A DNA stretch of 64,000 nt, taken from contig JBIJCI010000002.1 in assembly GCA_044344715.1 (NCBI GenBank), positions 53,823 through 117,822 on the forward strand. The letters are read 5' to 3'. The position numbers and the translations under genes were made by a program. This DNA comes from F1-60-MAGs027 sp044344715 (GTDB taxonomy: Bacteria; Actinomycetota; Acidimicrobiia; Acidimicrobiales; Ilumatobacteraceae). How positions within the stretch are numbered: the first letter of the stretch is position 1; the number at the start of each line of letters is the position of its first letter. The notes under the pieces were generated by a model. It saw only the letters and a list, made by a program, of their open reading frames with translations. It was not told where the DNA came from and searched no databases. Shown piece after piece: positions 33,782 to 42,581 of the stretch.

Positions 33782-34381
33782 ATGTCGTTGAGCACCGTCG
33801 CGGGCACCATCGCCACCGCGTTCGGGTTCGCCTTCATCTGGCCGCAAGTGATCCGGGTGTATGCGAAGCGGAGCGTGGTGGGGGTTTCACCGACCGCGCA
33901 GCTGATCGGGTTGTCCGGAACGCTCATGTGGTTCACCTACGGCATCGGCACCGGGAGCGTTCCGATGGCGCTGTCCAACGCGAGCATCGAGCTCGCAATC
34001 ATCGCCCTCGTCGTGATGCTGGTTCGCAAGGGCGCCCTCGCGCCGTGGAAGCCCGTGATCACGTTCGCTGCGACGACGGTGTTCTGCGCGGTATTCGTCT
34101 CGATCTCGCCGACGGTGATCGGTATCGCCGGTGTGGTGATCGGAACTCCGTCGATCCTTCCGCAGTTGTGGCGCGCGGTTCGCAGCACCGATCTCTACGG
34201 GGTGTCGGCGACGTCGTACCTACTACTCGCGACGATGGGTACCGGCTGGTTCGTCTACGGTCTTTCGATTGGCGATGCGGTGGTCTCGTACCCGAACCTG
34301 GTGCTGGTACCGAGCGCCTCGTACATCGCCTGGCGTGCGCATTCGTCGCGCCGCGTTGCCGAGCCTGCTATCGCAACGTGA
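33782..34381 (+). CDS. Two-repeat PQ-loop (SWEET-like) membrane protein
   Basis: 199 residues with about six to seven membrane helices arranged as two copies of a three-helix bundle. Each copy has a PQ-loop: FIWPQVIRVYAKRSVVGVS near residue 20 and SILPQLWRAVRSTDLYGVS near residue 125. Bacterial sugar carriers of this fold are normally ~90-residue SemiSWEETs that dimerise; this one has both halves in one chain, as in eukaryotic SWEETs. Start ATG at 33782, 7 nt after TAGCGT. The last 14 bp overlap the M14 gene. Confidence 0.83.
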   Translation: MSLSTVAGTIATAFGFAFIWPQVIRVYAKRSVVGVSPTAQLIGLSGTLMWFTYGIGTGSVPMALSNASIELAIIALVVMLVRKGALAPWKPVITFAATTVFCAVFVSISPTVIGIAGVVIGTPSILPQLWRAVRSTDLYGVSATSYLLLATMGTGWFVYGLSIGDAVVSYPNLVLVPSASYIAWRAHSSRRVAEPAIAT

Positions 34382-36056
34382 GGGACGTCGACGCGGTGCC
34401 GGCCCGCTGATGCGAAGCGGTGAGTGTGAGCGTGGTCCCGGACGGTGCGCGGACCAACCACGAGTGCAGGTGACGGTCGGGCGTACCGTCCGACATCGCA
34501 CCACCGTCGAGGAGGAACGCCGAGCGTCCGTCCAGTTGACCGATGCGCACGCGGGCCTCGCCCTCGACGAGGTCGACCGGTGAGCCGCCGGGACCGGTGA
34601 TCTCGACGACCGCCGGCAGGACGAGCTTCTTCGATCGGGCGTGCTGCGTGACCGTGGTGGGGAGCCACCCGGTGTTGGCCACCCCGAGTCGGACCCGCCA
34701 TACGTCCCCGCCGAGGGCGGTGGCATCGGCGAGCTTGATCTCCAGTCGCGGTGACGCCATGGCCTGGTAGACCGCCACGTCGGCGTGGGGGGCCACCTCG
34801 GCCTTCAGGTGCGACGACGGCGCGTTCGTCCATATATATAGAGCATTGATTCCCCCGAGCTCGATCGCGCCCAGCTGCGGGTGCTCGAAGGGGTACCAGC
34901 CCACGTAGGAACCGGGCGCGTGGGTGTCGCTCCAACGGCAGACCGCGACGTCCTGTGCCGGCGTCGGTCCGACGTACCAGACGTCGGTCGGCGAGTGTTC
35001 CCCGGTGGCGCGGTAGATCGCGTCCCAGAATTCGGTCGTCCAGGAGTACACGCCCAGGTGGTCGTAGGCCCAGTCGTCACCGGCACCGCCCATCACGCGC
35101 GACTTGTCCCAGGTGAGGTCCTCGTACACGGAGTGGACGGGGTACGACGTGAGCGGCGTCGATTGTTCACCGAACTTCTTGAAGATGAGCAGGTCCTCGG
35201 GCGGCAGCTTCGAGTCGGGCAGGTTGCTGCTCGGTCGCAGCATGAAACCGCCGGCGGTGTGGAACGCGTTGTAGCCGCACACGTTCGGTCGGGCCTTCAC
35301 CGCGCGGACCAGGGCGTGGACCTCGGGCTCGCTCATCGGATGGTCGCCCGAGCCGAGCACGTCGACCCCCCAGCCCGCGGGGAAGTTACGGTTCAGGTCG
35401 AGACCGGCCGGGTCGCGTGGTTGATCGATCGTGAAACCGTCGTAGTTCTCGATCAGTCCCTCGGCGAGCAGCCGGTAGCGGCGAACACCCGCTGGCGCAC
35501 CGAGTGGTCCCACCCGAACCATCACACGTGCGTCGTCGGGATGCGGCATCCATCCGCCGTCGTCATCGGGGATCCGCATGGTGAGGATCCGACCGTCGCC
35601 GTCGACGTCCTGCGGGTGCAGTCCCGGCCAGCGGTGCCCGTCGCGCCACGGCCAGGGTCGCACGCTCGAGCGGTGGAAGAGTGGCCGGTCGGCGAGTGCA
35701 TCCTCGACACCGTCGGGATTCACCCGCGGTGCGATGTAGAAGGTGCGTGTGCGCAACGCCTCGACGATCGTCGGGTCGCCGGCCGCGTACCTCGTGACGA
35801 GATTGTGGATGATGTAGAGAGCCGCCACGCCACCGGTCACCTCGACGGCATGGATGTTGGCATCGATCCAGTGGGCGGGCTTGGTGTGGTGCTCGCCCGA
35901 GCGTTGGTCGGTGATGGTGGCAAGGAGCAGGTCGCGACCTAGGTGCGACTGGCCGTAACTCTCGAGCGTGAGCAGGGTCGGGTGTGCCGCGGCGAGCGAC
36001 CGGAGCCACGCCGCCATCTCGTCGTATCGCAGGAAGCGGTCGAAGTCGTACGTCAT
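34368..36056 (-). CDS. M14-family zinc carboxypeptidase
   Basis: 562 residues. The N-terminal domain has the zinc pair HAVEVTG (HxxE, about residue 69) and a later metal-ligand His in YNAFHTAGGF; YSWTTEFWDA probably carries the catalytic Glu. Substrate stretches such as PRVNPDGVE and DLNRNFP fit M14 carboxypeptidases. Residues from about 430 form an Ig-like C-terminal domain. No signal peptide, so either cytoplasmic or exported without a classical leader. ATG at 36056 is 6 nt after TAGCCT (36068-36063). An AT-rich stretch near 34831 uses rare TAT-ATA codons. Confidence 0.9.
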   Translation of the reverse strand: MTYDFDRFLRYDEMAAWLRSLAAAHPTLLTLESYGQSHLGRDLLLATITDQRSGEHHTKPAHWIDANIHAVEVTGGVAALYIIHNLVTRYAAGDPTIVEALRTRTFYIAPRVNPDGVEDALADRPLFHRSSVRPWPWRDGHRWPGLHPQDVDGDGRILTMRIPDDDGGWMPHPDDARVMVRVGPLGAPAGVRRYRLLAEGLIENYDGFTIDQPRDPAGLDLNRNFPAGWGVDVLGSGDHPMSEPEVHALVRAVKARPNVCGYNAFHTAGGFMLRPSSNLPDSKLPPEDLLIFKKFGEQSTPLTSYPVHSVYEDLTWDKSRVMGGAGDDWAYDHLGVYSWTTEFWDAIYRATGEHSPTDVWYVGPTPAQDVAVCRWSDTHAPGSYVGWYPFEHPQLGAIELGGINALYIWTNAPSSHLKAEVAPHADVAVYQAMASPRLEIKLADATALGGDVWRVRLGVANTGWLPTTVTQHARSKKLVLPAVVEITGPGGSPVDLVEGEARVRIGQLDGRSAFLLDGGAMSDGTPDRHLHSWLVRAPSGTTLTLTASHQRAGTASTSLTLR

Positions 36057-36144
36057 GTCCGAAGGCTAGACCGCGGTACGTGCGTACCCGGCGTGTCATC
36101 GTACGTCCCGCACCTGACTCCCGCGCCATCGCTACGGTGTGCCG

Positions 36145-37548
36145 GTGCGAAGTTCGCGCCGCCGCCTCGCGGCACTCCTCCTCGTCGTCGCAGTGTCCGG
36201 TCTCGTGCCGGTCGGTGCGAGGTCGGTGTCGGGTGCAACGTCGGCACGCGGTACCTGCGCTACCGGTGGGACGTGCAGTCTGGGCGATACCGGACCGGGG
36301 GGTGGCACCGTGTTCTACGTGTCGCCGACCCCGCAGTGGTGGGGCCAGTACCTCGAAGTTGCCAGACGACGGAATCGCAGCGGGTCGTCCTGGGACTCGG
36401 TGGTGGTCCACGCATCGGACGGTGCGAAGAAGGAGCGGATCCTCGGCAAGGCGATCGGTGCCGGTGCGACGAACACGCTGCGACTGGCGGCGCTCAGCTC
36501 GGTGTGGCGGGCACGCGAACTCGGTATCCAGATCGGTACTCCGGCGACCGGATCACGGTGGTACGTGCCGTCCAAGGACGAACTCGACGCGCTCTACGAC
36601 TACGTTGCAACGGCGGGCATTGCGCTGCGCGACGTCTTTCCGATCGCGCTGAAGGGTCGTCCGTACTGGACGTCGAGCGAGGCCTCCGAGACGTTCGCCT
36701 GGTACCAGTTGTTCCATGACGGCACGCAATTCACCGATGCCAACGGCGTCGTACCCGGCTTGACCGGCAACAAGGACCTGACCCGCAGCAGCGCCCACAA
36801 GGGTTCTGCGTTCCTGCCGGCGAACATGCAGTTCGCATTCATCCGCGCGTTCGCGCCGACGGGAACGGTGCTGCCACCGCGACCGCCGCTGCCCGCGGTG
36901 CCGACGGGTGGCCGTTCGTCGTCGACGTGCAGTGCCGGGACATCGTGCCAGGTGGGCGACATCGGCCCGGGTGGCGGTCTCGTCTTCTACGACGCGGGAA
37001 GCCCGCAGCCATGGGGGCGTTGGCTCGAGGTTGCCCCGGCGGCATGCCAGACGAGCGGCAAGGTGTGGCGGATCGCAGCGGCCGCCGAGAAGGGAACGCG
37101 GCAGCTTCCATTGCTGTATCCGGTGTGGAGTACCGCCGCCCGCCGGCGCGTGCAGTCGAAGGCACTCGGGATGGGGGCGAGGAACACCGCACTCATCGTG
37201 AAGCAGCACGCCGGCCTCCCCGACACGGCCGTCCAGTCGATGGCTGCCGGCTACGCCGCGGCGCTCGTGTGCGGCGGACGCGACGACTGGTTCCTTCCGA
37301 GCAAGGACGAACTCGACTCGCTCTACAACCTGTTGGCCGCCAACGACCAGGGCCTTGACGGTGCGAATCCGTTCGGCTTCCTGCGCGGGTTCTACTGGAC
37401 GTCGTCGGAGTACAACAACGAGAACGCCTGGACGCAACTGTGGATCGACGGTCAGCAGTTCGATCGCGAGAAGTGGCTGAACGGCGATCCGCGACGCGAC
37501 GGTGGGTTCAACCCGTTCCATGTCCGACCGATCCGTGCGTTCGGGTGA
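36145..37548 (+). CDS. Secreted protein with two DUF1566/Lcl-like domains
   Basis: 467 residues. Signal peptide with basic start (VRSSRRR) and hydrophobic core LAALLLVVAVSGL. Two homologous domains follow (about residues 37-235 and 262-467), each with a DxGPGGG loop then VFY, WYVPSKDELDALY or WFLPSKDELDSLY, YWTSSE and a final IRAF. The PSKDEL/YWTSSE pattern belongs to the DUF1566 (Lcl, C-lectin-like) group, which serves in adhesion or sugar binding outside the cell. GTG at 36145 is 6 nt after TACGGT (36133-36138); GTG at 36139 is directly behind that element, hence less likely. Confidence 0.85.
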   Translation: MRSSRRRLAALLLVVAVSGLVPVGARSVSGATSARGTCATGGTCSLGDTGPGGGTVFYVSPTPQWWGQYLEVARRRNRSGSSWDSVVVHASDGAKKERILGKAIGAGATNTLRLAALSSVWRARELGIQIGTPATGSRWYVPSKDELDALYDYVATAGIALRDVFPIALKGRPYWTSSEASETFAWYQLFHDGTQFTDANGVVPGLTGNKDLTRSSAHKGSAFLPANMQFAFIRAFAPTGTVLPPRPPLPAVPTGGRSSSTCSAGTSCQVGDIGPGGGLVFYDAGSPQPWGRWLEVAPAACQTSGKVWRIAAAAEKGTRQLPLLYPVWSTAARRRVQSKALGMGARNTALIVKQHAGLPDTAVQSMAAGYAAALVCGGRDDWFLPSKDELDSLYNLLAANDQGLDGANPFGFLRGFYWTSSEYNNENAWTQLWIDGQQFDREKWLNGDPRRDGGFNPFHVRPIRAFG

Positions 37549-37653
37549 TCGTTCGTCACCGAAGCGTTGCACGACCACGACGTTCGTCCCTTGATTTCTC
37601 CGTACGCGCGGGTACCGTCGCGACGAAGGGGGATTCACCACGGGGAGGTAGCC

Positions 37654-37974
37654 GTGAGCAAGCGACACCGAAGGAACGATCCGACTCCGCTGACGAAGGA
37701 GGAGCTCCAGGCCCACGCACACGCCGAACGTCACCGCATCAAGAGCGAACTCCACCTGCTCGCGTCGGCGGTCGGACGGAGCCGCGAAGTGGACGAGTGC
37801 GACGAGCCGGCGGTGGAATGGAAACCCCTGCACCATCTCGACCACCACCGCGCTCATGAGCGTGCATCACGCGGTCGAGGATTCCGGCACTGGAAGATGA
37901 AGGAGTGGAAGCGTCGGACGAACCAGCGTCGCGCCCGTGCCCGTCTCGAGGCGCAACGGGCCAAGTCCGTGTGA
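37654..37974 (+). CDS. Small basic hypothetical protein (106 aa)
   Basis: 106 residues, strongly basic and His-rich (KRHRRND, HAHAERHRIKSE, LHHLDHHRAHERASRGR, RRTNQRRARARLEAQR). It looks like a charged helical nucleic-acid-binding protein without a recognisable domain. GTG at 37654 has a very good SD (GGGAGG, 5 nt upstream), so it is translated from a leader, unlike most neighbours. TACCGT at about 37615-37620 could be its -10. No family recognised. Confidence 0.65.
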   Translation: MSKRHRRNDPTPLTKEELQAHAHAERHRIKSELHLLASAVGRSREVDECDEPAVEWKPLHHLDHHRAHERASRGRGFRHWKMKEWKRRTNQRRARARLEAQRAKSV

Positions 37975-38011
37975 CGCTCACGACGACACGGCGGTTGGGC
38001 ACTTGCTGACG

Positions 38012-38033
38012 TAGCCTGACTCCGAGGTCGGAG
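38012..38033 (+). promoter_or_regulatory. TAGCCT -10 and short hairpin ahead of tRNA-Lys/copA
   Basis: TAGCCT at 38012-38017 is a likely -10 for the tRNA-Lys-copA transcript. Just after it CTCCGA (38020-38025) and TCGGAG (38028-38033) form a small perfect stem near the predicted RNA 5' end. Confidence 0.4.
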
Positions 38034-38078
38034 GGCACGTTTCCTGCAGTCGATGCATCGGGCGTGGCACCGTCCCAC

Positions 38079-38151
38079 GGGTCGCTAGCTCAGCTGGTAG
38101 AGCAACGGACTTTTAATCCGCAGGTCCCGGGTTCGATCCCCGGGCGACCCA
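38079..38151 (+). tRNA. tRNA-Lys (anticodon TTT)
   Basis: Cloverleaf visible: acceptor GGGTCGC/GCGACCC with discriminator A at 38151, D arm with GCTGGT, anticodon stem closing the loop CTTTTAA (anticodon TTT), and a T arm GGTTCGATCCC. CCA is not encoded. One base separates the mature 3' end from the GTG of the copper ATPase. Confidence 0.95.
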
Positions 38152-38152
38152 C

Positions 38153-40405
38153 GTGAACGCACAACTCGAGCAGGTCGACCTCGCCGTCTCCGGCATGACG
38201 TGCGGTGCGTGCGCGACCAGGATCGAGAGGGCGATCAACCAGATCGACGGGGTCGTCGCCACGGTGAACTTCGCAACCGAATCGGCGCGGGTCACAATGC
38301 CCGGTTCGGTTTCGACGAGCGACGTGATCGCGCGGATCGAGGGTGCCGGCTACGGTGCACGACTCCTCGCCGACACCACGCCGGACATGCTCGACAAGGA
38401 GACGCTCGAACGGGTGGCCATGCTGCGCACGAGGCTCGGGGTTTCGCTCGCCGCTGGCCTCCCGGTGGTGCTGTTGTCGATGGTTCCTGCCTGGCAGTTC
38501 GACGGCTGGATGTGGTGGGCACTCGCGCTCTCGTTGCCCGTCGTCGTCTGGTCGGCTGCACCGTTCCATCGGGCGGCCGCGATGAACGCCCGCCACGGCT
38601 CCACCACGATGGACACGTTGATCTCCCTCGGTGTCGTCGCCGCGACGGGATGGTCGGTGTGGGCACTCGTGTGGGGCAACGCTGCCGACCATCAGGGGAT
38701 GGACATGTCGTCGATGGACGTCGACCACATCTACCTCGAGGTCGCCGTCGCGGTCACCACGTTCCTCCTCGCGGGTCGCTACGTCGAGGCGCGGGCGAAA
38801 CGCCGGGCGGGGGATTCGCTGCGTGCCCTCCTCGCACTCGGCGCGCGGAACGCCACCGTGCTGCGTGACGGCGAGGAGGTGCTCGTCGAGGCGTCGCAGG
38901 TTCGGGTGGGCGATCTCGTGGTCGTCCGACCGGGGGAGATCATCGCCGCAGACGGTGTGGTGCGCGAGGGCAGCTCCACCCTGGACGTTTCGATGCTGAC
39001 CGGCGAGAGCCTGCCCGTCGACGTCACCGTCGGAGCAAACGTCACGGGCACGACCGTCAATCTCTCGGGCCGGTTGGTCGTACAGGCCACACGGGTCGGG
39101 GCGGAGTCGACGTTCGCGCAGATGACGCGGCTCGTGCGCGATGCCCAGGCGACGAAGGCTCCCGTGCAGAAACTGGCCGACCGGGTGAGCAGTGTGTTCG
39201 TGCCGACGGTGATCGGGGTTTCCATCGCGACGTTCGTCGGTTGGTGGTGGTTGCGGGGGGACCTCTCTCAGGCGTTCACGGCGGCGGTGGCGGTGCTGAT
39301 CATCGCCTGTCCGTGCGCCCTCGGGCTCGCGACACCTACGGCACTCATGGTGGGTAGTGGTCGGGCGGCGCAGATGGGAATCATCATCAAGGGTGCCGAC
39401 GTGCTGCAGGGAACCCGCCGTATCGACACCGTCGTGTTCGACAAGACCGGAACCGTCACGACGGGGGCCATGCAACTCGTCGACGTGGTGTGCGTGCCCG
39501 GCACGTCACGCACCGAGGTGCTCGGTCACGCCGGTGCACTCGAGCACGCGAGCGAGCACCCGGTCGCCAAGGCCATCGCCTCTGCCGCCCGTGCCGAACT
39601 CGGCTCGCTCTCACCGGTGCAGTCGTTCGAGAACATCCCGGGCATGGGAACGATCGGTGCCGTCGACGGCGCGAGCGTGCTCGTCGGCAACGAGAAACTA
39701 CTGCGCGGCAAGCTCATCCTCATTCCCGCGACGATGACCGAGGCCCTCACCGCCGCCCGTGCCGACGGGAACATCGGCGTCCTCGTCGCGGTCAACGGCG
39801 CGGTTCGCGGGGTTTGCGTCGTGGCCGACCGACCGAAGGCCAACAGCGCGGCGGCGATCGCCACGCTGCGCGGCCTCGGTCTCCGGCCGATCCTGCTCAC
39901 CGGTGACAGTCGCGCCACCGCGCTCGCCGTCGCCAAACAGGTCGGCATCGATACCGACGAGCAGCACGTCATCGCCGGAGTGCTCCCCGAGGAGAAGGTC
40001 CGTGTGGTCGCCGACCTGCAGGAGCGCGGCTACGCCGTCGCGATGGTCGGGGACGGAGTGAACGACGCGGCCGCACTCGCCCAGGCGAACGTCGGGATCG
40101 CGATGGGAACCGGCACCGATGTGGCGATGCACGCCAGCGACCTCACGATCGTCAGCGGCGACCTTCGGCTCGTTTCCGACGCGATCCTGCTGTCCCGGGC
40201 GACGCTGCGCACCATCAGTGCCAACGTCTTCTGGGCGTTCATCTACAACACGGCCGCCATCCCGGTTGCCGCCCTCGGTCTGCTCAACCCGATGTGGGCC
40301 GGCCTGGCGATGGCGTTCTCCAGCGTCTTCGTGGTGCTGAACAGTCTGCGGCTGCGAACCACGAAGCTCACGCCGCACACTGCGTTCGTTCACGCAACTC
40401 GTTGA
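38153..40405 (+). CDS. copA: Copper-translocating P1B-type ATPase
   Basis: 750 residues. N-terminal HMA domain with GMTCGAC (Cys17, Cys20), eight membrane helices, actuator TGES, membrane CPC motif in IIACPCALG, phosphorylation site DKTGT, SEHPVAKA (P1B His-Pro) and GDGVNDAAAL. This is a Cu+ exporter of CopA type. The GTG at 38153 begins 1 nt after the tRNA-Lys, so there is no room for an SD outside the tRNA; the mRNA is leaderless or released by tRNA 3' processing. No copZ or csoR in the window. The 3' end overlaps the HTH gene by 38 bp. Confidence 0.94.
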   Translation: MNAQLEQVDLAVSGMTCGACATRIERAINQIDGVVATVNFATESARVTMPGSVSTSDVIARIEGAGYGARLLADTTPDMLDKETLERVAMLRTRLGVSLAAGLPVVLLSMVPAWQFDGWMWWALALSLPVVVWSAAPFHRAAAMNARHGSTTMDTLISLGVVAATGWSVWALVWGNAADHQGMDMSSMDVDHIYLEVAVAVTTFLLAGRYVEARAKRRAGDSLRALLALGARNATVLRDGEEVLVEASQVRVGDLVVVRPGEIIAADGVVREGSSTLDVSMLTGESLPVDVTVGANVTGTTVNLSGRLVVQATRVGAESTFAQMTRLVRDAQATKAPVQKLADRVSSVFVPTVIGVSIATFVGWWWLRGDLSQAFTAAVAVLIIACPCALGLATPTALMVGSGRAAQMGIIIKGADVLQGTRRIDTVVFDKTGTVTTGAMQLVDVVCVPGTSRTEVLGHAGALEHASEHPVAKAIASAARAELGSLSPVQSFENIPGMGTIGAVDGASVLVGNEKLLRGKLILIPATMTEALTAARADGNIGVLVAVNGAVRGVCVVADRPKANSAAAIATLRGLGLRPILLTGDSRATALAVAKQVGIDTDEQHVIAGVLPEEKVRVVADLQERGYAVAMVGDGVNDAAALAQANVGIAMGTGTDVAMHASDLTIVSGDLRLVSDAILLSRATLRTISANVFWAFIYNTAAIPVAALGLLNPMWAGLAMAFSSVFVVLNSLRLRTTKLTPHTAFVHATR

Positions 40406-41147
40406 CCGCGTCGCGCCGCCAGGTTCGTGCCGTCCGTGGCGTGATGCCGTGGCACCTCGCGAACTCGTCGATCGACGTCGTACTCAACTCGAGGAGGATC
40501 CGTAACGATCGCTCGGAGACGTTGCTACGACGGGCTTCACCGATGATCTCTGCGAGTTCCTGCTCGGGTGCGGCGGCGGACGTCGAGCCGGCACGGCCGA
40601 CAACGTTCCCGGAGAGATCCGTGGCGTAGAGCACGTCGGCGTACGTACGGTTGTCGTCGAGCCGCTCGTTCACCGGCCGGCGACGGTGTTCGCGAACGAA
40701 CGCGAAGTACTCGACGTCGCGCACGATGTTCGCGGCGATCTTCGCCGGACGCCGCTCGATCGGGTAGGTGCGGATGACCTCCCAGGCATGCGAGAGGCTG
40801 AGCCCGAGTGCGGCATCGAACCCGAACGAGCGGAGTTTCCCGCGGCGCCTCGCGATCGCGACGATCGGCGGCAACACCCGCTGCAGCACGATCCGCGCGG
40901 CGAGCGGATCGGTGGAGGCACGCCGGACGATGGATGCGAGTACCTGGTCGGCGACCTGGTCGCACTTGTTGCCGCGGTAGCCGGCCGCCTGGAGCACTTC
41001 GTCGAGCGACCAGAATCGGGCGCTCCCGAGACCCCAGGCATTGACCGCCTCGAGTGCACCCGGGCAGTAGGTAAGTCGGCCCCACTCGGCTTCGAGTGCG
41101 GTGATCGGACTGGTTCGCGGACGGGACGTGGCTCGTGATGTGGTCAT
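40368..41147 (-). CDS. Sigma-like helix-turn-helix protein
   Basis: 259 residues, not a known family to me beyond an HTH call. The middle (ASTDPLAARIVLQRVLPPIVAIARRR, HAWEVIRTYPIERRPAKIAANIVRDV) resembles sigma-region-2-like helices of small actinobacterial hypothetical regulators, and the C-terminus (SIDEFARCHGITPRTARTWRRDAVNELRER) is a sigma region-4/MerR-like HTH. It could be a transcription factor or a degenerate sigma factor. No TANNNT element precedes its ATG. Convergent with copA, overlapping by 38 bp. Confidence 0.7.
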   Translation of the reverse strand: MTTSRATSRPRTSPITALEAEWGRLTYCPGALEAVNAWGLGSARFWSLDEVLQAAGYRGNKCDQVADQVLASIVRRASTDPLAARIVLQRVLPPIVAIARRRGKLRSFGFDAALGLSLSHAWEVIRTYPIERRPAKIAANIVRDVEYFAFVREHRRRPVNERLDDNRTYADVLYATDLSGNVVGRAGSTSAAAPEQELAEIIGEARRSNVSERSLRILLELSTTSIDEFARCHGITPRTARTWRRDAVNELRERTQCAA

Positions 41148-41226
41148 GGTCCCCGATCGTGGGAACGACCCTCACCGCCACCCTCACCGCGCCGCGGCAG
41201 CGCCCGTCATCGGCAAGAATCGGACC

Positions 41227-41886
41227 GTGAGGATCGTGCTCCCATCCGGAACCGCCGCGGAGATCGACACGGCAGCGCCGACACCGGCGATGGGGCTGGT
41301 GATCGCCCCCGACATCTGGTCGCTCCGGCCGCTCTACGACGACATGGTCGCCCGACTGGCCCGCGACTGGAACATGCGCGTCTGCGCCGTGGAACCGTTC
41401 CCCGGTCGCGAGATTCCCGTCGAGATCGAGCCGCGCATGGCGGCGGTGCCGACGTTGGATGACTCCGTGCACCTGCGCGACCTGCACGAGGCCGCCGATG
41501 CCCTCGGCACGGAGCGTGTCGGGCTCATCGGTTTCTGCCTCGGCGGGATGTACTGCTTCAAGTCGTCGGTGAGCGATCGATTCGCCCGCATCGCCAGCTT
41601 CTACGGGATGATCCGAGTCCCCGAGCGCTGGCGCTCGGCGACCCAGGGTGAGCCGCTCGACTACCTACGACGCGGTGGTGCGGGGAAGGTTCTCGCAATC
41701 ATCGGCACCGTGGATCCGTACACGCCCCCTGCCGACGTCGCGGAGCTACGCACCGTCGGATGCAACGTCGTTACGTACGAGGGTGCCGATCACGCATTCG
41801 CCCACGATCCCTCGCGTCCGTCGCACCGGCCGCAGGATGCCGCCGACGCGTTCTCCCGCACCCGCGACTGGCTCGTCGGGGGCTGA
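41227..41886 (+). CDS. Dienelactone-hydrolase family protein
   Basis: 219 residues. The nucleophile is a cysteine in LIGFCLGGMYCF, the dienelactone hydrolase signature (C instead of S); DPYTPPADV supplies the acid and YEGADHAFAHD the histidine. Carboxymethylenebutenolidase activity in aromatic degradation is the family role, but no pathway partner lies near, so the true substrate is unknown. GTG at 41227 is 6 nt after AAGAAT. Ends 1 bp before the convergent Crp-family gene stop. Confidence 0.88.
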   Translation: MRIVLPSGTAAEIDTAAPTPAMGLVIAPDIWSLRPLYDDMVARLARDWNMRVCAVEPFPGREIPVEIEPRMAAVPTLDDSVHLRDLHEAADALGTERVGLIGFCLGGMYCFKSSVSDRFARIASFYGMIRVPERWRSATQGEPLDYLRRGGAGKVLAIIGTVDPYTPPADVAELRTVGCNVVTYEGADHAFAHDPSRPSHRPQDAADAFSRTRDWLVGG

Positions 41887-41887
41887 C

Positions 41888-42553
41888 CTACGACGAGCGG
41901 GCGCTCATCTTGGCCCGCTCCTTGATCCGGTAGCGGCGGTCGGTCTGGTCCAACCATCCCAGTCGGATGAAGCTGGCGATCGCCTTGTTCACCCGTTCGC
42001 GTGAGGCGCCGACCATGCCCGCGAGCTCCTCCTGCGTCACGGGGAGGGTGAATTCGTCGTTGCCGTCCGAGAGCTCGAGCAGGCGCTTGGCAGTACGACC
42101 GGTCACGTCGAGGAACACGCTGTCCGACAGCACCTCGTCCATGACGCGCAACCTGCTGGCGAGGAGCTTCGTCACGCCCCACAGCATCGTCGGATTCCCC
42201 TCGAGTTCCGTGCGCACCGCGGCGTACGGGATCTGCAGCACGCTCGAGGGTTCGAGGGCCCGGGCGAGTGCACTGCGCGAACCCTCGTCGAGCAATCCGA
42301 GCTCGCCGAAGAGGTCGCCGTTCTCCATCAGGGCGAGCATGCTCTCGCGCGAGTCGAGCGGTCGGTTGGCGATTGCGATCGCGATACGACCGGACAGCAC
42401 AACGAACATCGCATCCGGTGCATCACCCTCGTTGAACAGCACGTCGCCACGCTGCAGCGAGCGAACGACACCTGCGGCGACGATCTTCTTCAACGACGGG
42501 GCAGGTGTGGCGGCGAAGAATGCGTTCTTTGCGAGGAGTTCTTCGTGAGTCAT
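41888..42553 (-). CDS. Crp/Fnr-family transcriptional regulator
   Basis: 221 residues. The N-terminal cyclic-nucleotide-binding fold includes LFNEGDAPDAMFVVLSGRIAI and GDLFGELGLLDEGSRSALARAL (the cNMP-contact region, GELGLL..SRSA). The C-terminal winged helix has VTQEELAGMVGASRERVNKAIASF. This is the GlxR/Crp layout of actinobacteria, presumably cAMP-responsive. ATG at 42553 is 7 nt after TACCGT (42566-42561). Divergent from ispD, 28 bp away, with which it shares a promoter region. Confidence 0.92.
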   Translation of the reverse strand: MTHEELLAKNAFFAATPAPSLKKIVAAGVVRSLQRGDVLFNEGDAPDAMFVVLSGRIAIAIANRPLDSRESMLALMENGDLFGELGLLDEGSRSALARALEPSSVLQIPYAAVRTELEGNPTMLWGVTKLLASRLRVMDEVLSDSVFLDVTGRTAKRLLELSDGNDEFTLPVTQEELAGMVGASRERVNKAIASFIRLGWLDQTDRRYRIKERAKMSARSS

Positions 42554-42560
42554 GCGCCTC

Positions 42561-42573
42561 ACGGTACTACCCT
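42561..42573. promoter_or_regulatory. Overlapping divergent -10 elements, crp-like/ispD
   Basis: Minus-strand TACCGT (42566-42561) serves the Crp-family gene at 7 nt. Plus-strand TACCCT (42568-42573) serves ispD at 8 nt. One base separates the two, so polymerase can occupy only one side at a time. Confidence 0.55.
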
Positions 42574-42581
42574 GAACGACG

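Noticed and set aside
34831..34840. CATATATATA as an internal promoter
   Set aside because: It is inside the M14 gene and codes for a plausible Tyr-Ile-Trp stretch; no gene starts nearby in either direction.
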